Assembly: GCA_013365365.1 (NCBI GenBank)
Contig: JABVXU010000310.1
Location: 1-64,000, forward strand
From: Cruorifilaria tuberocauda
Taxonomy: Eukaryota; Nematoda; Chromadorea; Rhabditida; Onchocercidae
Reading direction: 5' to 3'
Length of the DNA: 64,000 bases
A program made the translations under genes and the position numbers. The notes beneath the pieces were generated by a model that was given only the letters and a program-made list of their open reading frames with translations, did no database searches and had not been told where the DNA came from. Each line of letters opens with the position of its first letter. Position 1 is the first letter of the stretch. Shown piece after piece: positions 39,852 to 50,910 of the stretch.

Positions 39852-40825
39852 CCTTTCCTTAAAATTCAAACACTTACAATGCGGCACAATAATAGTGTAA
39901 TCCGTCGATCAACATCTAATACGTTCAGGGGCTATTCGAAAGATGAGGAAGTTTAAAGGAATCGAACTTTCGCTGAGCTTATAAACAGATGCCATTATGC
40001 TTACAAACAGGTACCATAATGATAATAGGCTTATAGCTTGTCGAAAATCCTTTCGTAATAACGTTAGATTGTCGAAAAACAAAATCTCTGTCCTATGCAT
40101 AATTGAATCAGATCAGATATCGGTGCATTTAACGGATATGATGGGCAACCGGTTTACCTTCAGGAAATGTCATAAGGTAAGCAGTATCCTAGGAACATTG
40201 CACTTATTGATTTATCGCAAATATAAATGATATCAATAAGTGAAGATTCCGTGCAATTGCCAAATCAAATATACCGAAGCATCACCCTAATATTATTGAT
40301 GAAAAATCTACGGTCAATATTCTCCGTACTCAGTTTTATAGCAACCGAGAGGAGAGAAAACTATTCCTCGATGCAATCAAGTGGTCACTATGAGTAGAGC
40401 TAACACCTGAACAAAATTAACATTATTGGTGAAAAGCGTGAAAAATACGGCCGACTGGCGGGATAGTGACGGTATTAACGGACCGATCGATCAATATAGT
40501 GACATTACTGGACTCATAAGAAAATTGCTGATTTAGTTGGAAAGGATGGTGTGATAAAGTATCGGGTTGATACACCGATCACTACAACTGATCGATAGGC
40601 GGAAGGAATGAGGAGGAATGCATCCACGCACCAAAACAATCAATAATTCTCAGGGTGAGAAAATAGAAGTAGAAGAGTGTGATATAGGAAGAATGAATGG
40701 ATGGATATATAGATCGGTGAATGAGAGAAAGGGAGCAGAGGGAAGTGAGCAGTCTTCCACCTGCACAGCCTGATGGTATCGATGGACGGGAGGAGGAAAA
40801 GATCGGGACGGAGGAATGGCGCGGG

Positions 40826-40930
40826 TATAAATATCAAAGTGACGCTTTTGCTTAGCAGCTATCAGCAACAACAGCTGCAGCAGCAGCAGCAGCAGCAGCA
40901 GCGGCAGTAGCAGCATTAGCAATAGTAGCA
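40826..40930. repeat. CAG/GCA triplet repeat downstream of a TATA-like box
   Basis: GGTATAAATATC at about 40826 is followed 50 bases later by an uninterrupted (GCA)n run, about 40875-40901, then interrupted GCAGTAGCAGC units to 40930. The stretch 40730-41000 is GC-richer than its surroundings. Plus-strand frames give poly-Ser or poly-Ala and close quickly, so it is probably not coding. Confidence 0.6.
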
Positions 40931-41038
40931 GCAAGAGGAGCAGTAATCGGCATCCTTATGTGGCGAAAGAAGTAGATAGCTTTTCCGGTTTCGCGTGAAA
41001 TCCGTCTACTCTTCCGAAATAAAGATCAAGCGTTAAAG

Positions 41039-41323
41039 TTTCTTTAAACCTGAATTGAGCATTCATTTATCCACCTAGTCCTGGATGGAGAACATTTCTT
41101 TAAACCTGAATTGAGCATTCATTAGTTTGAAAGATTATTTATCGATGAGATTTTATCTTTTTTCCTCTCTACTTTTACTCATTACTTTTTATCTAATCAT
41201 TACTTTAAAAAGTGATTATTGAATAATTCTGATATACAACATCTTTTTTACTCTCTACTTTTACTCATTACTTTTTATCTAATCATTACTTTAAAAAGTG
41301 ATTATTGAATAATTCTGATATAT
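41039..41323. repeat. Two adjacent tandem duplications
   Basis: TCTTTAAACCTGAATTGAGC occurs at 41041 and 41097 (spacing 56). Next to it a block of about 72 bp beginning CTCTCTACTTTTACTCATTA occurs at 41165 and 41251 (spacing 86), nearly identical. Both are local duplications in non-coding DNA. Confidence 0.85.
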
Positions 41324-42149
41324 AATATCCAATAATTCTAGCTTCAGTATCCTTAGCAGTTATCAAATCAAAAAGATAATGAATTCATGTAATCTCAGCC
41401 GAAGATACTGAATGACAAATTACGATTAGTATCATATATCTCTTTATTTAAATCTCACAACCTCATTGAACACTCTTAAGTACCATTCAATATCTATCAT
41501 AGAAATATGATTATATTAGAGAGATGAAAATAACTTGATAAGTTCAATTGAAAATTTTAAATGAAAATCATGATAATATATGTATGTGTCACATCGAAGA
41601 GTGCTGCCATGAAATTTTAAATGGAAAGGTGAAGTTTAGTGCAATTCACGAAGACAGACAGACAATCTTCCCCTCCCTCCCTCCCTTTTTTTTTTTTTTT
41701 GGAATCAGAATTTTAATTAAATTTCTCTGTCTAATCTTACTTTGTATGATTTGTACAATCGATGAAGAGTTAAATTTAAGTTAATCATACAACATTTATT
41801 TTTCCTTCTGCTATTCCAATGATTTCTTTTTCATCTGCAAGAGACACAATTTGATATATTTCAATAATGACAGTTAATTCTTTCTCTTTCTCTCTTTTTT
41901 TTTTTCTTTTTGATTTGAGAATTTTTCAAACAAACTCTCTTTTATGTTTGCATGAATTTTTAATAAATCTTTTCTTCAAAAATATGATTTGATGCTAAAT
42001 GAAATAGCATAATATTTATAATGCTTGATCATAAAATATATATATTATCAAACCATATAAATTTGTTTTGTAAAAAAAAACAATCATTTTAATCTGTGAA
42101 GAAAAAAAGTTTATATTGAAAAGAAATAAGAAATAAATTTGTTATTCTT

Positions 42150-42265
42150 TATACAGGTTCGATCGTTAAAATTGAAATAACAGTTTTCTCTATACAAGTT
42201 GAATCGTTAAAATTGAAATAACAGAACGGTTTTCCCTAGACAGGTTCAGTCGTTGAGATTGAAAT
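42150..42265. repeat. Three imperfect copies of a 45-50-bp unit
   Basis: Units around GGTTCGATCGTTAAAATTGA recur three times with increasing divergence (TTGAATCGTTAAAATTGAAA, then TTCAGTCGTTGAGATTGAAA). Non-coding. Confidence 0.6.
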
Positions 42266-45200
42266 ATAACGGTTATCATTATCATGTAAATTGCTGGAAG
42301 CTACCATGTGATGATAAGAAGAGATGGAAGGTTTTTGAAATCGGAACGACAGTATTTTCTGGAAAAGTTTAATAATAAAATATTGCAAATATTTTCAGCG
42401 TATTTCCCAGAAGAGTGTGAATAATTTTAGTTCCGCGATTTCTTAATACAACAGGTATTCCTTTTTATTCCTTTATTCTACTTCCCTATTGTTATTGAAA
42501 TTTGAAAAATTGATGATGATGATGATGAGATGAAGGAAAGTTTGATGGAAATAAAAGTGCAATAATTACTAAGTTAGAAGTCATGAAGTTCAATTTGACT
42601 GTCTTATACTTTTTTTTTTCTTGTCGATAAATCGATTTCTTTTGTATTACTAAGGAATTTCTTCCTTACAACAATAATTTTATGCAATAAAATAAGCACA
42701 ATAGGAGTTTTTCTAAAATAGTAAGAATTAAGAAAACCTATTCCGGACGAAGAGATGTGAAACATCATGCGGAACGTAGATATGGAAATATTTTCACCAC
42801 TGATTAACCTGATTTAACAGATATCTTATTGTAACTCCCAATAGATTAAACATCATTAAATCAAATATCATTATTTCTTACACAAAACAGAAAACGTACT
42901 GACATGTAATTTGACAAACTGAAAATATTTCGTATCAAAATTAAAAATAATTTAAATAATTTACTTTTAATGAAGCATTATGGATCGATCTCTGACATTG
43001 ATAAATCTATTACTTCTGCTTCATTGTGTTAATCATATGAAATGTGTTTAATTTCTGGAACGAATCAAATTATCATTGTAATACTTGCTGTTTCATTTCG
43101 TTTTTAAACTCAGTATTAAATTCAGTATTTTTAATATTTAGAAATGTCAATGTTCGATAATTTGAATATCAACAAATGATCCACAAATTTGCTTTGTTTT
43201 TTTTGAACAATCTCCAACAGTAAAAGAGAAATTCAAGAAAAAAAAAGAAAAACAAGCGTAAAGCTAAATCTCATTGATATTTGGTAAGGATGATAAGAGG
43301 TAGAAAACTTCAAATTTGATCATAAAAATTTGTAATTAAATCCGATAATTGACGAATCATTGTATTACAAGCAGCGATTCTTTAATCCAATTTTCACATG
43401 TGAAACTTCATAAACAAAATCTGTAATAAGGAAAAATCTTGTCAAGATCGGAAATGCGGAAATTTAAATTTCCGTAGGTTTGCCAGATGGATAGTGATAA
43501 AAAATATTGTTCATTTATGTGCAATATCTTCAGAATTGGATCTAAAACTTTTTTAATTCTTCAATTATTATTTATTCGATCAGTTGGATAATATAATTTG
43601 ATTACTTCTATAGTTTTTCTGATGTGTTTGTAGTAATTTTTTTCTTTTTTAACTTGCTTTATTGATTTAATGCAAATAATTTTAAGCTTAAAATGTTTTT
43701 CCCAATAAAAAAATTAAAACTTTACTTGCAGGAAAAAAACTCATTCATATTTCATTAATATTTTATTAATTAGTAATGAATTCAAAGGAGACAGTATCTT
43801 ACTTATCACAAATATGATCTTCGTGTATTAACGAACATTTCAGTTTCAAATTTTTGTGAAAGTTTTAACCTAAATCATTTGGCCTTTTTTAAGAGGGAAT
43901 AGTAATATCAAAATGTGAACAATCTGCTTATATTATCAGTTATCAATTAGTTTATAGATTATGATATGTTTGCAATGATAAGTTCAATTTTTCATTTTCA
44001 TTTCTAATAAATATATCTTAGCAAATTATTGAGAAAATTTAATGATTGATCAAAAAAAAAATTGATTAATTGCGATTGCATGCTTTTTAATTTGAATGAT
44101 GATTGATAGTTACTGACTTGAATTTAAATTAATTTCATGCACTTATGACATTGCAAATGCTTTGAATGTACTCAAATTAATTGACAGTAATCTTTTTCAA
44201 AATTTTTCGTTGAATAGATATGATTATGATTGTTGTAATTGCATGTATTCAATAATGTTATTTCATAATTTCAGTTAGCTTAGACAAAAATAAAACTTTG
44301 AATAATTGTTAAAATATAAGCTAATGAAGCTCTCATTTTTTCATTCATATTTCAAATATTATATCTTATCATTAAATTTTATTATGAGGAAAAATGAAAT
44401 GAAATGAAATTAATCACTTGCAAGGAACTGATAGAGTATTACTCACACTCTTCTTCGTTCCTTTTTCATCATCGTTCGATGTTCACCACCTATGCCAAAG
44501 TACTTCCATTATTGTAACAAATAAATCAGGCTTTTTCTTATCAGTTTCATTCTACATTTAAAACTTGAAATATACTACACATTATCATATTCTTATCATA
44601 TTCTTTCTGATTAATCATATTATCATATTCTTCCTCCTGATTAATGTTAATATTTAAAAAAAAAAACGATCTGTGTAATATTCAACTATCGTCTATATTA
44701 AAATTAAACAAATAAAAGAATAATCAGAGCAATAATAGAGTTCATGCATCATTAATTAGCAAACTATAATTTAATCAGACATAGCTAATTATTACTATAC
44801 TTATCTTTCTAATAAGAGCAATTTGCTATTTTAATCAACGATAAGTTGTCCTGATATCCTTCTGGAACGTTAAATACCACTTATGCTTTTCAATATTGAA
44901 TTTTCGATATGATGCTATCTATTAAGTTTCATTCCTATTGTTCCTATTATCCTATTATTAGATTCCTATTATTAGATCAGATTAAACTAGTTGAATAAGA
45001 TTAGTAAACAATGCTTAAGATATGCAAAAAAAAAAAAACAAATTTACCTATCAATTAAGAAACAAAGTATGTGGATACTTTAAATATGAAACAGAAATAG
45101 TGATCGTAAAGTAACTGCCAAGATAATTATTACAGCTTTAATCTTAACATATTTTGCAAAATGAAATAAATAAACCAATGATGGATTGGATTTAATAGTT

Positions 45201-46127
45201 TGATGGCAGTTTGTTTGAAAGTAATTTATTTGAACGGTGAAGATTAGACATCTCATCAAATGAATGTTTCATTAATTTAAAGGATGTCATTTAAAAAAAA
45301 AAAACCTAATTCTTAAAACATCGAAAATAATATAAAGCTTGTAAATTTCTAAAGATTTTTATAAAAAGTAAGCGAAAAGTAAGCGGAATTTGTGTACGAT
45401 CGTATCTTTTGGATTTTATCAGAAAGTTAAATTTTGTTAAAGCAACTAATCATTACATATGTAAATGTATTAAAATAAATTTCTGAACTTAGTTTTATTT
45501 AACATTTCAATATGACTGATTTTACAACTATTATCGTTTCGTAATTTTTTACTTCAAAATTTCAAATTTATTAGTTGAAAATTTTTTATTAATTTTTGAA
45601 ACCAAAAAATGACATGCTATTTTTCTTATCATTTTTTTTTTAATATCATAGACGTTTTTATTATCACAGATGAAAAGTAAATAAATTGCAAGTATATAAG
45701 TTAAAAAATTCGATGAAAATAATTTATTTAAAATGGTCCTAAAAATAAAATCGATGGCAAATAATTTAAATTTTAATTTATTGAATTTATAAATTAATTA
45801 AAACGTAATTTAAGAAAAAAAAGGAAATTCATTTCCTTTGCTAAGAACCTAATCGATAATGAATTCTAATTCATGATTTGAATATTTCTGTCTCTAATTA
45901 CTAATTACTAAAACAGATTAAACTAGCTAGAAAGAAAGAGCTTAATTTAGGGTGAGATTTAATTCATTATCGGAATAATCACCATACGACGTGCTTTTAA
46001 GTAAAGGACGATGGAAATGATAAGGTGATAAGAGCGAAACGTTCGCCATGCTTTTCTGCCTTCATCATTTCCGACATCGATTGTCATTCTGTCAATTCTT
46101 CATACTCTTATAAATCTATTTGAATCC

Positions 46128-49100
46128 ATGATGCGCTACGAAACTATTCTTGTTCTAGGTGAGTTGATTACCTGCATAAATTATCATTTAACACAAAATT
46201 AATAAAAATTAATTAATTAAAGGATCAAAGAACTTTAACCATTACTCTTTAATAACATATATAATCGTATAAAATTTTGAATTAAAACTTTATTAATTTA
46301 TCTTTTCATTTTTTCTTTCATTTAAAAGGTTACCTGATAACCTAATATTTTATAGCAGTAATAGCATGTGGCAAATTTCATGCTCGACCAATCAGTGCTA
46401 CATCTTTTGGTTATGATTTTACAGTACTTTTTCCAAGCAACAATAAATGCACAAATGAAAATCCAAAAATTAGCATTACTTTGATGAATCCAAATATTAG
46501 ACAAACATTAGTTAAAATAAAGTATGTGGAAGATAGTGAAAAATTTCCGGGAGATTTCAAAGAAATCACTGTAACCGTTGAATCGATGGGCTATCAAGAA
46601 GTAAGTTAATTCAAGGTATTTCATTCATTGTTTTCTATTATTTCAATCCTAAAATTAACTTAACTCCTCAAAACATGAGAAATTTTCTCAGCACTATAAT
46701 TGAAGTAATATGATATTCACTTATTAAATTAATCTTTCAATTTTCATTTCTTAGAGAAATCTGCGGGAAAAAAGGATTTTAGAATACTTTTTAAGATAAT
46801 ATCTAAATTACAACTACTAAAGAGGACATGAAATGTTAAGTAAACGCAGATATCATATCACTTATAGGTTTACTTTAATGATTCACTGATAAATAGTTGT
46901 AAAAGCGCAACTGATAGCAATATGGTGGAATGCTCGGATAGTAGAATATATATCAGTTCATTAAAACGACCAATTGCTGTTCTTTCACACTGGTATCTTC
47001 CAAATGCTGGTGATAGTTTCCTTGGTTAGTGCGCTAATGTCGCATGTATTCTGCGCATGCATTTTCTTGACACTTTACACAAACGTTTTTCCATTACAAC
47101 ATGTCAATTAAACTATGAACTCAATTATTCAACAAATTGATTTAGCATAATTAACATGATTTAATAAGTATTTAACAAGTTACAAAAGTTACGAATGAGA
47201 GTTAGCAGAAGTACTTTTTTAAAAGATAATAGCAATAGCACTTTGTTTAAAATTAAATTACTTAAAATTTACCTAATTACAGTATTTCCATCATCGATGG
47301 CTAAAAATAGATATGTATTTTCTGCGCCAGCACCTGCTGAAGATGGTCTTACAACAGTATATTTCTTGCCAGAATCAGATGAAATGAAAATAAATGTGAT
47401 TGGTGAAATTGATCAAGAGCCATTCAATCAATCATTTACTCCAAAAGTAAGCTTAACAACGATTAATTATCATTGCAGAGCTAATTAGTGAAATTTCATG
47501 TTACAATAATAATTAATTTTTTAGCTGACAAATGGAAATTTAATGACAATACAAGCAACAAGTAATTTAGCTTTGATAGCAACATCAAGTGCCTCGTTTA
47601 CAGTTATTGTTGCAGTGGAGAAATTACCTATTTCATCAGATGGTAATAGAACTGATTTTGGTGCTTACATGCCTACACCTCTTCATGGTTCAGGTACCAC
47701 ACATTTCACCTATCTTCTTTCATTACATTCAAATTTGAAGTTAAAAAGTTTTCATTTTGTCTAGTCTAATTTTGCTATTATCATTATCATTAGGCTTTAG
47801 AGAAAGAAACAATTTTAGATCATTGCAATGTAAACGATTATCATGTTTCAATATTGAATGATGCGAAAAAATTCATGATAACACAAGATAATACATTTTG
47901 TAATTCGGAATTTACCGTATTCGATGAGATGAATCAAAAAACTTTGTATTCAGTAACAGAACTTTATAATGAAGTAGAATTTGTGAATTATGGTCAAAAT
48001 GCAGGTTTTAATTCCAGGTAAGAGTAATAGAAATAATTAATTGAAATTTGATTAAAAAATAACCATTTTCAAATTGGCTATTTCTTATAAATTTAAATTT
48101 CACAATAATTCAACTCAGAAAATTTATTTGATAAAAGCGTTCGGTTACTTTCAATTTACTTTAGTTCTGGAATGTTGCAAGTATTACGATATAGTTATGA
48201 TAGTGATTTAATTAATGGATCATTTCTTGATTTGGTTATTTCATGGTCACAGTTTGTTACTGGTTTAACTACCTTCATTGTACCCAGTAATGAAAATATC
48301 ATTACGGTAATTTCTAAGTATAACTTTTACTTTCCAAATATAACTATTAATAAATAATTCTATTAATTGGGTTACTGCATTTTAACTCTTAAAATTTGAT
48401 ACTTAAGAAAGTAATCGACAATGATATAGAAAAAATATAATTCAGTAATATTTAAATTTGTAAGCATCAAGAAATTTTAATTAAAATTAAAATAAGCATA
48501 CAATAATATATTATTTGTTGAATACTTTTAAAATATACTTTAAAAAAAAAGACTTTTAAAATATTTTACTACTATACTTTTACTATACTTTTAAAAGAAA
48601 GAAAAGAAAAAGAATGGCTCTTCTAATTCTTTTTTTAAATGAACGAAGTAAATTATGATTTAGATCATAGGTGATAAGGAAGCGACTATCAGTACCGTTT
48701 CCGGTAGTCGAGTTCCAACCGAAATCATTTGGAATTGGACTCCAATAAACTTTTACAAGGAAACATTCTACTATTCTATTTTATCTCTACCTATGGGATT
48801 CTATGTAATACTATCAAACGGTTCCTATACCGTATTTGTATCTGGTCAGAAACAGAATGCTGCATATGGTTTTGTCGCTTCCTGTAATGGTAATAACTTA
48901 TGGTGACTACAGTAATTAAAGTTCAATTGAAAAAAGTTAATATTTGACTTTCATTAAGATAAATGAATGTTCACTTAATACTGCTATCGTAGCATTAATG
49001 CTAAAATATTGATTAATGAAGTATTGATTAATTTTCAGAGCAATTATCGAAAGATTTACCTGAAATGAAAACAACCGTACAGCCAAGAAAAACAACAGAA

Positions 49101-49865
49101 ATTCCATGTAAGGGTGTTTACATCATTAACTGGATTATTGATTTAATTTTAAAGCGTTTGCGTTATAGGTATCACGTGTTTCACGTATTATCAAATATTT
49201 TTATCAAAATACTGAAGAAGGCATTAGGTGATAAATTGAGAGAAATTATCATTAAATCATGTTCTCTTCAAGATGAACAGCAATTTATAATTATTTTAAA
49301 TTATAATTTGTACTTAAAGCAGAAAATTTATACAAAATGCTATCTCAAATTAATCCATTCCTATTTGCCATTTGAAACTGATAATTGATAAATAGTAATT
49401 GATTTAATACCTAACACTAAGTAATAAAAGTTGTTTATATAAAAGAGTTGTTTTATTTTTGTCACTTCTTTATAGGTCATCAGGGCCAAAATTCTGAGAC
49501 AGTTAACGAAGTGTCATAATCATAAATTAATAACTGTGAAGGATTATGACTACTTTGCATTTTTGACTAACTTAATTTCAAATGTTTTAGCATCGTACAC
49601 AACCGCAATGGAAACTACGACGGGTTAGTTAAAGTTTATTTTAATACTTATATATTAAAATGAAATAAACTTACTTTCAGTTCTTTCAACAATTATACTT
49701 TAATTCTTTTTAGGTAGTTTAATTTTTGTATCTTATTAATTCACTAATCTAATTAATTTAGCAATGATATCAACGACACCTGGAGGGAAGCAAAAAGGAT
49801 CATTGGCACTGTATAATGCTGGATTGTTGCTATCAATATTTATCATTCATTTATCATGCTTCTAA
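46128..49865 (+). CDS. Secreted, probably GPI-anchored protein with IgGFc-binding-like domain
   Basis: Eleven phase-checked exons: 46128-46158, 46356-46600, 46868-47024, 47283-47446, 47525-47693, 47801-48017, 48165-48306, 48664-48889, 49039-49107, 49591-49623, 49762-49865, giving 518 aa. The N-terminus MMRYETILVLAVIACGKFHA is a signal peptide split by intron 1. It is followed by SFGYDFTVLFPSNN, then DSRIYISSLKRPIAVLSHWY and further beta-rich repeats ending in GQKQNAAYGFVASCNG, which fits the IgGFc-binding-protein N-terminal domain (GxxFxxxFPxN ... AYGFxxG) found in mucin-like and surface proteins. Exons 9-11 encode a Thr/Pro/Lys-rich stalk. The C-terminus is GGKQKGSLALYN plus a hydrophobic tail ending at the stop, as for GPI attachment. 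Intron 5 uses acceptor GGCTTTAG, chosen for phase. A longer, unspliced exon 9 (to 49388) would give an alternative end. Confidence 0.82.
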
Positions 49866-50910
49866 CCTAATTTTTATCAATGTTTTTATTTTTTTTCATT
49901 ACTGTTCGCTTTGATATGCCTTTATATCGAAAATAGGAATTGGAGAGATGACAAAGTCAAAAATAGATTGAATTCATTTTTATTCAACTTGTTTTCAGGT
50001 TAATGATAAGAAGAATGATAGTGAATTGATAATCTCTCAAAAAATTTTTAAATGAATTTTCCTGAAAACGGTTGAATAAAAATTTTGTAGCAAATTTTTT
50101 GTAGCAAAAAAAGAAAAACAACATTTAAAACATTTTATTCTCTGATTTGTATTCATGGATGAATTATGAACTTATGTTCAAATCCTACCTGAATAAACAT
50201 TCTAAGAAATATATTTGATAAGTTCACGAGGAAAAATAGGTAATGATTATTTTCGACTATACTAAATTGATAAATGTAACCTTATGAATGGTTACTAAGT
50301 TTGATCATAGCACACAATTATTTTTTTTAGTATTTTTCGATTGATCCCTATACCTATACTAATAAGGTTTATCTAATTGATAATGACTTACTAATCGATT
50401 TATCTCCTCCATCGAATAAATGATAATTTCATTTTTTCCATATGATAATGATAATTTCATATCTATCTCTTAATGCACTTTTTCCCTTTTCATTTATCAC
50501 TGAATCATTTCTCATTCAATAACTAAATAAAATAGCGCAAAAATAAGTAATACTTATTAACTTAATTACATATTAAATCATTAATTATTATCCTAATGAA
50601 ATTGTTAATCCATTATGAGAAGGAGTAATCATTATTATTATTAATAATTAATTAATTAATTTCTTTTTTATTCTAACACTTTTACAAATATAATGAAAAT
50701 ACAAACGCATATAAGACAAATATTAATTGAGAAGGAAAAATTTCGTATGAGAAAAATATTAAAAATGGCAGGGAAATTTTCCTTATTGTTTTAGTAGAAA
50801 CTTTCCTTCTTATTGTTCAAGTAGAAAAACTTTCCTTCTCCTTATTGTTTAAGCAAAGAAAAGAAAAATTCATTGTAACATGAATTATCTTCGATTAGTT
50901 TATATTCCTT
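49866..50910. other. Intergenic between convergent genes
   Basis: Holds the 3' flanks of the secreted-protein gene and the CBM48-like gene. Only A/T-rich sequence and short ATTATT runs are seen. Confidence 0.5.

Larger units (their letters stand above)
39852..46127. other. Long gene-poor region
   Basis: About 6.3 kb with no supported gene on either strand. It contains a TATA-like box and CAG repeat (40826-40930), tandem duplications at 41039-41323, a triplicated motif at 42150-42265, a T15 run near 41690, a GATGAT run near 42515 and many A/T homopolymers. Open frames at 39909-40230 and 40640-40934 have no splice or family support. It may hold the 5' regulatory sequence of the BED gene (left) and the secreted-protein gene (right). 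Confidence 0.5.

Noticed and set aside
40640..40934. Minus-strand frame starting with poly-leucine.
   Set aside because: Translation of the CAG triplet repeat on the opposite strand; no splice context or conserved residues beyond it.
42150..42265. GGTTCGATC motif resembling a tRNA T-loop.
   Set aside because: No matching acceptor, D-arm or anticodon stems could be folded around it; it belongs to a local tandem repeat.
49108..49388. Read-through extension of exon 9 of the IgGFc-binding-like gene as a separate gene.
   Set aside because: Shares the exon's frame and lacks its own features; best seen as an unspliced intron or minor isoform.
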